Of a DNA stretch of 64,000 bases, positions 10,940 through 23,500 are shown one piece after another (the stretch's first letter is position 1; each line of letters opens with the position of its first letter). The translations under genes were made by a program, and so were the position numbers. Source of the stretch: Euptelea pleiosperma (Eukaryota; Streptophyta; Magnoliopsida; Ranunculales; Eupteleaceae); contig CM068551.1 of assembly GCA_035048495.1 (NCBI GenBank), positions 20,586,248-20,650,247 of the forward strand, given 5' to 3'. The notes under the pieces were generated by a model that saw only the letters and a list, made by a program, of their open reading frames with translations, made no database searches and was not told the origin of the DNA.

Positions 10940-13725
10940 ATAAATATATTCATTTGAGAAGATGGCAAGGGTGCCAAGATCTGAGGGTGCAAATGATGAT
11001 CCGACCCAATTTTAAAAGTTTAAAGATGTGTCTCCTAAGCATTCCTAACACAGGACAATGGCTCGTTCTACGATTTCTGAGACAATGGGAGGAGATGATA
11101 TATAGAGAGAGAGAGAAGGAGGGATGGAAAGAGAGAGATAAGAGAAATAATGGTGGGAATCACTCCCTTGGCCTCATGCCAAACCCGTAAAGGAAAAAAT
11201 CATACACAAAAGCATGTAAATCATATCAAAAGATTCATTCAATGCCTAAAACCAAATTATTACATCCTATTTATAAAACTCCCAATTTGACTATCCTAAT
11301 TTTAATCCAATTGAATTTTCCTAATTCTAATTAAACTAAAATAATAAACTCCTAATATTGCAATCAATCCCAAAATTCTAAATGGAAACAAAATCTAATT
11401 ATAAAATTCTACTTAAATCCTAATAAATCCTCGTGGGGTCCACTTGCTTGATTGGGCACCGATCCAGTGTAGTGGCGGACCATCGTGGTCAAATGCTCCT
11501 ACATCAATTCCTACCTTGAATGGGCATACATCATATTCACTATTCAGTAATACTAGTTTTAAAGCTTTACACTGAAACATAATTGATCAAGAAAAAGAAG
11601 ATATTAATGCTGACCTGCCAGAGCACACATCTACAAAGGTGGGTCATGCCTTCAATTTTCCAGCTTGGAGAGTTTGAATTTTTTGTTGTAATTTTAAGAT
11701 TTCTTCTCATCATGATCTGTGTAACCAAAGTAACAAAAACAGATGTTATGAGTTCACAAATATGATTGACTCTTCACAGTTGTGCTTCCAATCACTGGTA
11801 ACAAAACTAGAAGACCAAAGCCTCTGTAAAGGAGTGGAGCTGGGAAGCCTACGAGTCACTTTTCGAAAGCCAAGGCTAAGACCATAGCTTCATCCATGCG
11901 CTTAGTCAAAGATCAGTAGCCGATTCAGTTACCAAACTCTCCCTGCATGATTATCCCTATACGCCCTCACCCCTACCATATCTGCACCAGATTATTCCTT
12001 TTGGAAGAAAATAATAATGCGAGGACCTGATCCACCAACTATCTGAAATGTTGGCAAACAGGTTCATAGTAATAACCAACACTATCTTTTCCTTTTCATC
12101 ATGGGAATTGACGACTAGTCCTAATTCGAGAAGTGGATTGACGATAAAGAATAGCCTTCTTTCGATCGAATATGTCTTAACACGACATTTTACAGCTTTT
12201 GTAGTAGTGTTATTCCACTGCATGCAAATTGCTAATAGCACCCAAAAAAGAAGAAAGAAAGAAAGAAATAAAAACTCTTACATGACTGACAAGCACGAGG
12301 CATTTGCTTATGAAACATGGTTTAACAGAACGAGCAGGGCAAGATAAGCCTATAACTCACTGATGAGGGCAATGGTAATAAATTTTAAGTGATGGAGTTA
12401 CGACGAACAGAGAACAGGACTGGTTATCATAATGAAATTAAACCATAACCATAACCATGACTTAGAGTGCTTGGCTCAATGCTCAACAGGATATGGTATC
12501 ACATGATGAGCAAGATCACCAACTTCTGCTACTAAATCATGACTTCTTGATTGCGAATGAATTTTTTCCACATTATTGGGTTGCATATCAGTTAACAAAC
12601 AGAGCAAGCTACACGAGTCACCGAAACTTAAGTCAGAAAAAGAGAAAAAAAAAAAGTGACTGTCTGTAATTCACAGTTGGTGCTATTTTTCAATTTGGCT
12701 CAGCTGCATTTTGTGTTTCCATGCATTTGGGAGGCACCCACATTGCGCCTTGTAATTGTTGCACCATCCACTAAAAGACCACAAAATAGCATAGGCATCA
12801 AACTTAAGGAAAGGTGACAACATTTTTCCGATCGTTGAGCTTTGGACTATCCACTCTTGTACCCATCCAAATTGGACCTGAAATGAATAGAATAAGTCTG
12901 ATAACAGATACATGATTTTCCTTGATGTTTTTAAATATTTGAGACCATTTTTCGATCAAGCCTAGTTCTTTTAGTGCACATAGAAATTAGTTCAATATCT
13001 CAAGCCCCACTCTTTGGGTTTGTTTCTTCTCCTCAGGTTCCTACTATGTAAAGGAGTCGTAGTACTCATCATTTTTAAGTTACTTTCTGAGAGTAGCTAC
13101 CTACCATGTCCATAAGCTTCTGATAATGTTCTTTCATTAATGTAGTTGGAGTATATTTATTAGTTTGCTTCCACTTTGAGATTCCATTAATGGTATTGAA
13201 ACAGTCTGATCATTCTTATTTGAATCATTGCGTTCTTCACCTAAACTTTTTCGATGCATTATATTCAAAACGTTGATTAATCAGTTTCTATTTTATAGGA
13301 CCAGACCCCTATATAGCAGGTATGAAAAATACATTCAAATGTTACTGAAAACAGTTTTTCAAAAAAGATATTCTCATTGTTTCTTCTCTCCCCAAACATC
13401 CAAATAGACTTGAGCTTCAAGAGTGAAAAAAATGAGTTCAAGAAAGAAAAGTTCTTGCATTGCATGGAAAGTTTTCCATTGATCAGATGACTTATATACA
13501 GTCATATGATGAGTTCTAATTTATCTCACCCACTCTAACAATCTAACGATAACAAGGGTGGAGAACAGAGATAAACAACTAAAAGCACTTCATGTTTCTT
13601 TTCTTGTTGGTCTAGTGATTTCCTGTGGATCCATCCACAGAAAGGAGGGCCATGGTAATTTCTTCAGTCATATGGCTTGAGAAAGAATAAAGCAAATTGA
13701 GACTATATCGCAATTAGCACTTTTA
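10940..13725. other. 2.8 kb without a recognisable gene
   Basis: AT-rich sequence containing a short GA microsatellite near 11101-11120. A minus-strand frame at 12683-12913 encodes 76 residues, but nothing in it matches a family I know and no flanking exon was found. The 3' untranslated region of the PPR gene must lie just left of 13726. No DYW-domain remnant was seen downstream of the PPR stop codon. Confidence 0.45.
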
Positions 13726-16489
13726 CTAGCTAACCATATTTAGCGCATTAGTGTAACCAACTTTGGTATAATCCATATCATGCAAAACAGAGTTTGTATC
13801 AGGCACATATCCTGCAAGTTTCATCTCTATTAACAATTCTCTCAGTTTTGAGTATATGTCATCAGCTTGTGGATGTGAATGGTCACCTGCAGCAAACTCA
13901 TGGACCACATTATGGACCTCAATCCAACTCTTCCCAGGTTCCTTCTTTACTCCATTTTCTCTCATCAGCTTCCTTACCTTGATTACACCATCCCAGTTTC
14001 CTTGAGCTGCATATATGTTTGATAGCAACACATATGCGGCAGAATCACCAGGCTCTAGAGCTAGTATTTTTTCCATTGACCTTTTCCCTCTGTCTAGATC
14101 ACCATGAGTCCTGCAAGCACTTAGCAGCATTCGCCACACCAAAGCATTTGGTTCATGTGGCATTCTGTTAATGAAATCTTCTGCTTCCTCCAACCTCCCG
14201 GCTCGACCTAAGATGTCAACCATGCAGGCATGATGTTCGAAGCCAGGTGTTATACCATATTTAGTTGTCATTGCATTGAAATACATCTTGGCTTGATCAG
14301 TAAACCCGGCATGGCTGCACGCCATCAATAAAGCAACGAATGTTATGCCGTTTGGTTTCACTTTGCCACTCTCCATTTGCTCAAAGAGTTCAAGAGCCTT
14401 CCTGGTGCATCCGTTTTGTGCGTAACCCCCAATCATTGCAGTCCAAGTGATAACGGTTTTAGCCATTGTTAGCCCGTAGAAAACTTGCTCTGCTTCCTTT
14501 ATGCTCCCGACATTAGCATACATCGTTATCAGAGCATTGGCAACGGCAGTATCTGTGGTTAATCTTGATTTTAATATCAGTGCGTGGACCTGTCTTCCTT
14601 GCTGCATGGCTGTTATATCAGCACACCCTGAAAGAAGACTGGAGAAAGTAAAATTATCTGGCTCTAAATTTCCTTGCCGCATCAAACATAGGAGTTCCAT
14701 AGCTTTGTCACTGTGACCATTTTGAGCAAAACCCACAATCATCGAGTTCCAAGTAATCAAATCTTTATGCTCAATTTCATCGAATATGCGTTTAGCACCT
14801 GATACAATCCCCAACTTGGCATACATGTCGACAAGGGCGCTTCCTATGAAAGCATCCAGTACCAGACCTGCTTTAATCAAGCTGCCGTGAATGGCTTTCC
14901 CAGTTTCAGGCCAACTGAATGTTGTACAAGCTGCTAAGATTTCGACGAAGGTGAACTCATCAGGTTCAATTCCTGAAACTTTCAAGTCCCGAAAGAGAAC
15001 CAGAGCTTGTTCAGATCTCCCATTCTGAGCATAGGACTGAATCATAGCATTCCAAGAGATGAGATCACACTCAGAAATGTTCTCGAGAGCCTGCCGAGAG
15101 TAGCAAACTTCTCCATGTTTGGAGTACATGGTGATGATGGCGTTTCCGACCAAGGCATCTCTATACAACCCTGATTTAATAGCAAGGACATGGAGCTGCT
15201 TACCTTCTTCTATTGTTGATTCAACTGCCATCGCCTTGAGCAAGCTGGCTATGGTGTACTCATCCGGAAAAATACCTTTCTCACCCATTTGCAGAAACAG
15301 TCGCATACCTTCTTTTATCCGTTTATTCTCTACACATGCAGCGATCATGGTGTTCCAAGCAACAATACTCCGATCAGGCATCGTATTGAAAACCAGGTAT
15401 GCATCTTGGAGATTCCCAGAACTGGCATATGCATTTAAAAGAGCTGTCATGACAAAAACATGTGTTTCATACCCACTTTTGGTAATTTGAGCGTGGAGCT
15501 CCTTAACTATAGGTACATCGCTTGATCCGAGGATGCTCCCAAAGGCAAACTCATCAGGCCTTAAACCTTCTTGTTGCATCTCCACATACAAGATCATAGC
15601 TCGATCAGTAGATCCATTTTGGGCATTTGCAGTGATAATGGAATTCCATGAGACCTCATCCCGCTCCACCATGCTTCCATATACAATTTCAGCATCTTCA
15701 AGATTCCCCAATTTCGAATACATATTGATCAGAGCATTTCCCACTTGAGCACACTGGAAAACACCTGTTTTAATCACATGGGCATGAATCTGTTCACCGT
15801 ATCTTGGATTTCCAGAGCCAACAGAAGCCCGTAAAGCACTCAAATAGGTCGACTGGTTAGGCATGGGCCCTTTCTCAGTCATCATTTGGAAGAGACGCAA
15901 GGCATCTTGAAAGCGTCGGTTCAAGCAGTATCCAGCAATCATCGCGTTCCAAGAAACAGAATTCTTCTGACGCATTCCATCGAAAAGTTCTTGTGCTGCT
16001 TCCATCTTCCCACATTTTGCATACAGATTGATAAACTGGTTTTCTAAGAAGACACTAGGTTCATATCCACTACTGACCATGTGGGAATGCACTCGAATCC
16101 CCTCATGCAGAGCTTTCTTAGATATACATAAAGAAATAAGGGAATTGTAAAAGACAGAATCAAGAGTACCTCCATTTTTCGAAGATGAATCCAGACATCG
16201 CATTGCTTCATCTAAATTAGTCCTGTTCTTCTGAGGTGAAATGATACACCCATCTGAGAAAATACTAAGATGGGGTTGAGCTTTCTTTTCGGTTCGATTC
16301 GGTAAATGCGTCACCTGCAATCGAATGATTTAGTATGAAATCAATTGAATGATCCTTGGAGGAAGCCCATATTGCAGAAGTGCAGAAGAATACCTCAGGA
16401 CGACCATATGAACCTTGCAGAGGAGATGGAGGTGTTTGGTTATAAGATTTTCCTTGCAATTGAGAAGTTAAGGGTACTGAAGTAGCCAT
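13726..16489 (-). CDS. PLS-class pentatricopeptide repeat protein with E/E+ end and no DYW domain
   Basis: Exon 1 is 16394-16489 and exon 2 is 13726-16314. They join in phase 0 across a 79-base intron (GAG|GTATTC ... TTGCAG|GTGACG), giving 894 residues. The long frame alone has no ATG before 16203, so the spliced exon supplies the natural start (MATSVPLTSQ...), an S/T/Q-rich leader that could be an organelle transit peptide. Successive P, L and S repeats follow (for example VFLENQFINLYAKCGKMEAA and VSWNAMIAGYCLNRRFQDAL) to about residue 755. The E/E+ region then runs from LVWRMLLSACRTHGD to GYVPDTNSVLHDMD. The protein stops 14 residues later, where DYW-type relatives continue into the HSEKLA...DYW deaminase domain. 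PPR proteins of this class bind organelle RNA, usually for C-to-U editing. Its target is unknown. Confidence 0.92.
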
Positions 16490-17189
16490 GGCTCCCGATA
16501 AGTTACGACTCTGTGGCGGGAAAGCTTGTTAGGTTCTTGGATAAAACGACCATTGGGTTGTCAAAATTTTAAAAATCTGGTAACCAGTTCCCGCACCTAT
16601 GTTGTGGGCTTATATTATAGCAGGGACAGATAATATCTGGCAAAAACGGGTGGCCTAGAAAACATCTCAGCTGCTAAAGTGGGAGTTATGTGGTAAGCAT
16701 GAGGTTCATCATCCTCGATGATCCTAATGCCTGTACAGCACATATTCGTGATCAACTCATCGATCTAGACTGTTTGATCATTGGGGAGCCTCCTCAATAG
16801 TTCATATGTTAGAAAAGAAGACAGATCAGATGATTATAGCCATCCAATACGTCATTCTATAAGTACAGTGGACAATCCATGAAAAGAAATAAGAAGATTT
16901 CTTAGATCGGATGGTTGTAATTATAAGGTTGGGTCCCACCCGCTGCATGTAGGCTATATCAACGGCTACAAATTTTATGGGCTGTAAATAAGGTGTATGA
17001 TACAGGAGCCGTCTATGATAGAGAATTCTTATCAAATTTTCGATACTGAAGTCCTTCAAAGCAAGGTTTTAAGTTATCCGTTATACACCTATGACGTTAT
17101 AACTGCCGTTATAATGGGTCACATGAAGTAAAAAAAGGCCACACGCTTAAGCCCATCTTTTGTGTGTTGGAAAGTATTTTCCAAATAAT
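16490..17189. other. PPR upstream region, intergenic
   Basis: No gene was seen. About 16690-16810 contains a CATCATCCTCGATGATCC block and other MITE-like words. About 17060-17120 has a short GTTATACACC...CCGTTATAATGGG piece of the family B type. Confidence 0.4.
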
Positions 17190-17505
17190 TGGGGTGTCCC
17201 ACGTGGCACACTCTATCCGGCCCACTGACTCCATGAATGTTTGGCCCACAAGTGGATGGATCTACAAACCAAAAATAAGCGTGAGTAGTGATTTCTAGTC
17301 ATTGGATTTGAGTACGTTTTCGTCATAGACTTCATGAACAGGCCTTTGGATTGGTTCCCAGCCCACGATGAAAAAGTGATCAAATCTAATGGCTATAAAT
17401 TACAAATAACGCTGATTTTTTATGTGTAGGTTGACCAATAAGGTGTGGGAAAAACATTCATGGGGTTAGTGGGCCCGAAAGAGTGTTTCAGATGCCATTT
17501 TGAGG
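17190..17505. mobile_element. MITE family A, variant arms
   Basis: Left: GTCCCACGTGGCACACTC, CATGAATGTTTGGCCCAC and GTGAGTAGTGATTTCTAG. Right: inverse GCTGATTTTTTATGTGTAGG, AAAACATTCATGGGG and GAAAGAGTGTTTCAGATGCC. It shares CATAGACTTCATGAACAGG with the copy near 9335. Confidence 0.7.
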
Positions 17506-18259
17506 GGATTGCATCTGCAATCAAACATTTGATGCAGAAATCTGTATCATAGATATTTCAATGACTCGTGTTCCGAGGGCCCCCTTTTTGTGACCCCTAT
17601 CGGGAGTCGGAGTCGGAGCCAAAACTTTTGTGGGCTTAAGTACTTAATAGGCTTAAAAGTGCACCTGGCCCGACCCAACTTATCAACTTAAGTCTAGATG
17701 CCTTTATCCGTATAAGCTGAGCCCATACTGGAACCCAACCCATTTGAGCCCAATAATCAAATAGCTTAGGTCCAATGACCTACACCAACTCACATCCTTA
17801 TATCCAAAACCCATTTGTCTAGACCCAAACCCAACTCATAGACCCGTCCCATTTCGCTGATCTGTTTGAGCACTACTCTGACCCCATTTAGGAAGACACT
17901 TCTGTTAACACATTAAATGACATGATCGTGGGGGGCCACGCTAAGGGATGCTTTTTTTTCTTTCTTTCTCATGAGGATGATCCCCTTACCATAGAGATGA
18001 GCTTGCAACAAATCAGTACTTTTGAAACTTTTAAATCCTTATCTGATGTGGAGTTCAAGTTAGCGGTGAAATGGACGGTTGAAATTTGTTTCACTGGTAA
18101 TCCAGTTTTCATAAGGTTAGAAATGTGGGGACAGGTGGCTAAGAGATAACAATTGCTTGACCAGAAAGATTAGGTAGATATTGACAATTTCATCGTGTTA
18201 CTCTTTACAAACTTAACTTGGCTAACTTATTAAATATAAAAATATTATACTAATGAGGA
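17506..18259. other. intergenic with GGGCCC/TTGGGCC-type low-complexity repeat
   Basis: About 17575-17610 (CGAGGGCCCCCTTTTTGTGACCCC) resembles one end of the 2416-2802 MITE. About 17630-17850 is a run of AACCCAACCC, GAGCCCA and GACCCAAACCC words, a dispersed repeat type seen again at 27110-27265, 61060-61500 and 63215-63440. No gene was seen. Confidence 0.45.
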
Positions 18260-18418
18260 ATGCTAACAAGCAACCCTTTATAGAGTTGCACAGATGCAAC
18301 CCCCCCAAAAGACAACAATTTGGGCATACCCATATAAAGAGTAGTTTTCCAGGCAGTTTTTCTTGTCTTTTGCGGGGTTGCATCTGTGCAACTCTACTAA
18401 GGGGTTGCTTGCTAGCAT
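18260..18418. mobile_element. 159-bp MITE with ~52-bp inverted repeats
   Basis: The left arm begins ATGCTAACAAGCAACCC and contains GAGTTGCACAGATGCAACCC. The right arm is its reverse complement, ending GGGTTGCTTGCTAGCAT. The arms pair almost completely around a loop of about 50 bases. No clear target duplication was found. The terminal word GCTAGCAA is shared with the element at 53494-53628. Confidence 0.8.
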
Positions 18419-19082
18419 ATCTCTATATTAATAATCGCTTTTGTGGGTTCCCACGTTCCTATTGACGATTAAAACCGAGTAAATCATGGTCGTTAATGGA
18501 GGGCATCTAGATTTTGATTGGAAGCAGATTCCACCGAAGGTCATAACGTGGACCAACTAAACACCCCTTCCTTGTAATATTCAAATCTCCTCAAAACGTG
18601 TTGTAATTGGCTGACTTTCTCGTCTACAACTTTTACAAGTCGTTCACTCGTTCCACACATCCACAGTACACGTGGCAACCTAATTTACACTGTTCAACAA
18701 TCCTAATCCTTAGATCAATAGCCGTCATAAATCAGATGGCAGAAATGCATTTATCACAGTTTGGAACATCCTAAAGTGATTGGACAATTTACCATTTGGA
18801 TGGTCCAGATTGATTGACCATATTTTCTACATGTACTACCGACCACGTCAAAAATATAAGATAAGCCAAAGTCAGTCAATACCTTCACGCCTGAGACAAA
18901 ATGAAACCCATAAACATGGAACATGTCAACCCAAAACCAACCAGAAACACCATAGAAACAACCAAACACCATAGGAGACAAGCAACAGCAACCCCCTCCC
19001 TCCTTCCTCCTCTCTTCGAATTCCTTATTTCTTATCACAACTTCATCTCTCAACCCTCTATCATTCAACCATCAGACACAAA
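18419..19082. other. DMP upstream region
   Basis: No separate gene was seen. The last 120 bases before 19083 are rich in CT and CA, as expected for a 5' leader. An ATATAAG word near 18853 is a weak TATA candidate. CACGTGG occurs at about 18670. Confidence 0.4.
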
Positions 19083-19733
19083 ATGTCGACTCTCAGAACC
19101 AGAGCCAAAACCACCCAAGAACCAACAACAACGGAAACAATCCCATCAGCAACGGATGCCGATAAACAGGAGGTTCAAATAGTTCCGTCGCTTCCGCAAC
19201 GGGCCATCACACAGACCTTAGCAAGCACTGCCCATTTAGCCAACTTACTACCTACAGGCACTCTCTTGGCCTTCCAACTCCTCACTCCTACATTCACCAA
19301 CAATGGTACCTGTGATTCGGCCACCCGTCCCATGACACAAATTTTGTTATTACTCCTTGCTGCCTCTTGCTTCATCGCTTCCTTCACTGACAGTTTCAAA
19401 TCACCAGATGGACAAGTTTATTATGGTCTTGCAACTTTCAAAGGCATGTGGCTATTCGATTATCCAACCATGGCCTCGAACCTTCCTGATCTCAGTAAGT
19501 ACCGGCTCGTGTTCATGGACGGTGTTCATGCAGTCCTATCGATCTTGGTGTTCGTGGCAGTTGCCTTGAGAGACAAGAATGTTGTGAATTGTTTCTACCC
19601 GCAACCAGGACATGAGATTCAAGAAGTTTTGAACATCATCCCAATGGGGATTGGGCTTATCTGCAGCTTGTTGTTTGTGGCTTTCCCGACGAAACGACAT
19701 GGCATAGGTTATCCTGTCAGCTCGAGTAGTTGA
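19083..19733 (+). CDS. DMP-family (DUF679) four-span membrane protein
   Basis: The protein has 216 residues and no intron, typical for the family. A polar Thr-rich N-terminus (1-40) precedes the hallmark ANLLPTGTLLAFQLL...TNNGTC region with span 1 (about 53-71) and its following cysteine. Span 2 is LLLLLAASCFIASFT (about 87-103), span 3 covers about 143-163, and span 4 is NIIPMGIGLICSLLFVAFP (about 184-202). FKSPDGQVYYGLATFKGMW and the short tail GIGYPV are also DUF679 signatures. Members sit in the tonoplast, ER or plasma membrane. They are linked to membrane remodelling in senescence, and one subclade (DMP8/9) acts in sperm and fertilisation. The sequence does not show that this is DMP8/9, and the subclade is not resolved. 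Confidence 0.93.
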   Translation: MSTLRTRAKTTQEPTTTETIPSATDADKQEVQIVPSLPQRAITQTLASTAHLANLLPTGTLLAFQLLTPTFTNNGTCDSATRPMTQILLLLLAASCFIASFTDSFKSPDGQVYYGLATFKGMWLFDYPTMASNLPDLSKYRLVFMDGVHAVLSILVFVAVALRDKNVVNCFYPQPGHEIQEVLNIIPMGIGLICSLLFVAFPTKRHGIGYPVSSSS

Positions 19734-20155
19734 TTGGTAGATGTATTTGGGGGTGTTTTGTTGGATTTATTGATTTTTTACTACTTATTAGTGGCATAAT
19801 TGCATTTAAACACCTTCAATCAGAATGAGTAAAGGGGGATGTGCACAACATAACTTATAATGTTCCACTCTCTCCTTTGTCTCCTCTCTTTCTAACTATT
19901 CATGTAACACTAAACCCTAGAAAAATTCACATGGTATTAGACAAATAATTTCTAGGATTTAATTTCTTCTATCATTATATTTTCTTTATTGCAAGGAAAA
20001 CATTAATCTGATGATTCTGATCTACGATGTGCGTTTCCTTCTCTTTCGAGTGTGTATTTTCTTGTGATATTTCAATCGTATATGCGTTGGAAGGTTTTTT
20101 TTTTTGAAGGGTTGGAGCTGACCGTGTAGTGCAAGTGACCCTCCTTTATTGAATA

Positions 20156-20320
20156 CTAGTAGGTGGCCCATGCGTCCACGGCACTCTTTGACAAAGCCTT
20201 TGCCAAAATCGGGTGTGAGTGGCTTAGATCCACCATCCATTTGGGGTGATAAGATCTCCGCCATCCTTTGTGAAGCCGATAAGAGGGGGGATAAGTGACT
20301 TCTCTGTTTTGTTATATAGA
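20156..20320 (-). mobile_element. Helitron-like short element 1
   Basis: Read on the minus strand it starts TCTATATAACAAAAC after an A and ends GGGCCACCTACTAG before a T. This is the A|TC...CTAG|T layout of Helitrons. An imperfect GTGG...CCAC hairpin lies just before the end. No target duplication is expected or seen. The copies at 38033 and 55171 share both ends. Confidence 0.7.
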
Positions 20321-20515
20321 TGTATAGTGGGTGTCCCATAATGATTTGGGTAATGTTCAATGGTGCAAATTATCTTCAATGGGCCAAATTTTGATTGGCA
20401 TTATTGACATCCATAACACCATGAGGTAAAACACACATCACAAGAAGCTAGATTTTATCTTCAAGTTCTGCACTACAAGAAATGATTAGAAAAGGGTTTT
20501 AGAAGAATTAAAAGA

Positions 20516-23500
20516 TCATGTACAGTGGCAACGAAGCGGAACTGATACACCTTTGGGTTTTCGCTTTTCTCGAATGATAGCTTCCTTAATCATGGGAAGT
20601 TTTTGGTAAACCTTTTTCCATATGTGATTCACTGCGCCATCTGAAGGAATGGGCCCAATACCCCCTGGATGGCCATTATCATACTCGAAAATGGGCTGAA
20701 CACGAGCCATTTTCTGGCGAAATGTATCTTTCTGCCCTTTGGAAAAGCTTCTCAGGTGCCCCACGAGCCAGTTGGGTTGCAAGGCATGGCTAACTGGCAC
20801 GAAAACAGAGAAATCTGAATAATCAACCATTCCTTCAAATGGAAGCTCAATGTTGTCACTAACAATGACTGGTATACAGAGACTTAAAATGGCATCAAAA
20901 AGTCGGCATGAAGTGGGCGTGTCTCCAGCTGGGTGCAAGCAGAACTCCGAGCTCTGCATCCCTTTTATTGACTGCTCCCTACCGGTGGCATTAGGGAAAC
21001 CTTCTTCCATTACAACGCCAGGCTCATTAACCAGTAAGTCCCACAATTTCTCTCGCACTAGACCTCCCTGGAAGACAAGATTCATTGAGCTTAAAAACAT
21101 TCTCAGGGTAAAGAAGGAAAGAAAGTGTTTTTGATCAGTAACAGAGGCACCAATACATAATTTGCCATTTGTAGTGGGGAAAAATCAACTAAAGTAAGTG
21201 ATAGGGAAAATGGGAGAACGGAGAAGTACAAAAATACTAAAAGTAAAAATAATCTATTAATATAATTTTCTTCATCAGATAAGAGTCATATACGAATTGC
21301 ATACTCTGAACTATTCAGCGAATTCATAGAATGAAAACAGAGTTGTTCCATATGAACATGAATGGGCTTAAACATGTTCTAAAATGGTTGATTCACTTCC
21401 TAATATAGTTTATGATAGACTTCTCTTGAAGTTCTGGCAATTCTGCACAAGTAGATCAATCTAGGAATGCTGTCTTTAGCATCACTCCCAACCTCTTTTC
21501 TGCAGAGGGGGGTCTGTTTCTTGCCACATGGAGGACTGAGGCTAATCCAGACTGTCCATCTGAAAGACAACCTTCTGTATTTGGCCATGTGCTTGTCTAC
21601 ATCATGTCTATACCCTACTTCCTTTTGCCCTAAGATCGTAACCACTGAACTGTTTAAATTTTTTGAATAGATCAATAGAATAAAAAAAGCAAACGGGGTT
21701 GCATCAATACTCTTTATCCATACCCTTGACATTTGTTGGGCCAATACTATGTGGGAGTAGGAAGTAGTTGGGCAAATACTATGGGTCGCTGAAGTGCCCT
21801 TGGTACATTCGTTGGATGTTGCAATATTCGGCCCAACTAGTGTACTCTGTGCACCACAGTGTCTATTACCTCACAAAACCATAGTACCACTAAGCATCGC
21901 AAGGAGGAAGTATCACCATTGGCTTGTGAGTTATAGCTATGGTCAGGGTGCAGCTTCACATCCATACTAGTACTACAGTTATCAGTTGCAACCAGTAGAG
22001 TTCTTCCCCTTTTTATCTGCAGCAGTACTGGAAGTTTATGAGGCAGTACACGTTGTGGTATAAGGTAGACATGAGTTTGGTCGAATACTACAACCATATC
22101 CAACTAAGTCAACATGTGCACTTTGGAGACCCAGAGGATGACGCCAATCACTTCTAGCTCTTATGTAGATATATAATATACTGATAGGTACATCACATCA
22201 CATCACTATATGATCTCATTGACGTGTTTATCACCTTAAAATGCATGCATTTGCTTATATTTAGCATATTTAAGCATTAAACAAGTTTTGTTTACTGTAT
22301 CTATCCTTGTCTTAGCCTATTTTACAAAATCTTAAAACAAAAATGAGGTATAGTAAATGTGTCGTATAAGGAAATATTAGTTCACAAAACATCATATGTT
22401 AAGCTTATCCAAGCAATTTAATTTCTTTAAAATATTGATTTTTTAATTTATGCATCAAACACAAACTGTCAAAATTTATCTCAGAGTTTTGAACTGTATC
22501 ATTAGTGCTACTAAAACCCTACGATTCAAATAAAATCTTAAGCTAAACGATTTGAATCTAATGTCCAAAACCCTTAAGATAGAAATCCTAAAATATCTAT
22601 ATGAATCTTATGATTCAAGTATGATTCATGATTTGAATCTTACAATTTTTCAAATCAGACGATTTTAATAATAACATGGGACATATTTTCAGTGAAAACA
22701 ATGACTTCTATGTTGGTAGTTCTGACTTTTCTTAAACATTAAACATCACAAAAAAAAAAAAAAATTCAGTACGTGTTTTTACTGATTAAACAAATTTATA
22801 ATACGTTTCTTACCATGTCTTTACACTAACATAAGGTTATCGCAATAATTAGTGTAGGAAACAGTTTCATGGTAGCATTTTCCACGTGAAACACCACGTA
22901 ATGTGAATGCCAAAATTATGTGGGTTGTTTGAATGGAAAGCTCTTGCTAGCTAGCTAGTTAAATACAACTGCACATATTCAAGCTCTAATCAAAATATTC
23001 TAATTGATGCAAAAGAAGGGTTAAAAAAGCCTTTATAACTGAATGAAACATTAGCCATATTTGGAAGTTAGATACTAACCCGGTGCCTATGCTTCGCCCC
23101 TTTAAAGTAAAGAAGAGTCTGGCGATTCTGATTTTCTGATAAGTGCAGTCTAGGAAGTAGATGAGTGTAGGGAACAATCACATCTTTGAGCAGCGAAACT
23201 TGGGTGTGCTGTACCATATCCGAAGAGTTACCACTGGATGCTTTTGAATCAAGCCTATACCACCCACCGAAATCGACCACTAGGAGAACTGCTGGTGCTA
23301 TCTCAGCTCTAACATGCCACATTGCAACTGGGTCTGTCAAAGAATGCTTCAAGTTTTAACATAACCTGACAATCCAAAGACTGAATTATAAGCTGCTAAA
23401 GCTTGCTTAATTCTTGCCAGTAGATAAAGAAAGAACATCATTGTATTCTTCCACAAAAAAACCAAGTTGCACAAAGTCATCCGTAACTCATGCATAAAAG

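Noticed and set aside
12683..12913. 76-residue minus-strand frame (FGWVQEWIVQSSTIGKM...) that reads like a protein
   Set aside because: No family recognised, no supported neighbouring exon, and it lies downstream of the PPR gene. Could be a lost exon, but evidence is too thin.
21400..22103. Frames inside GT47 intron 2
   Set aside because: Located between well-supported splice sites, AT-rich, no domains; intron sequence.
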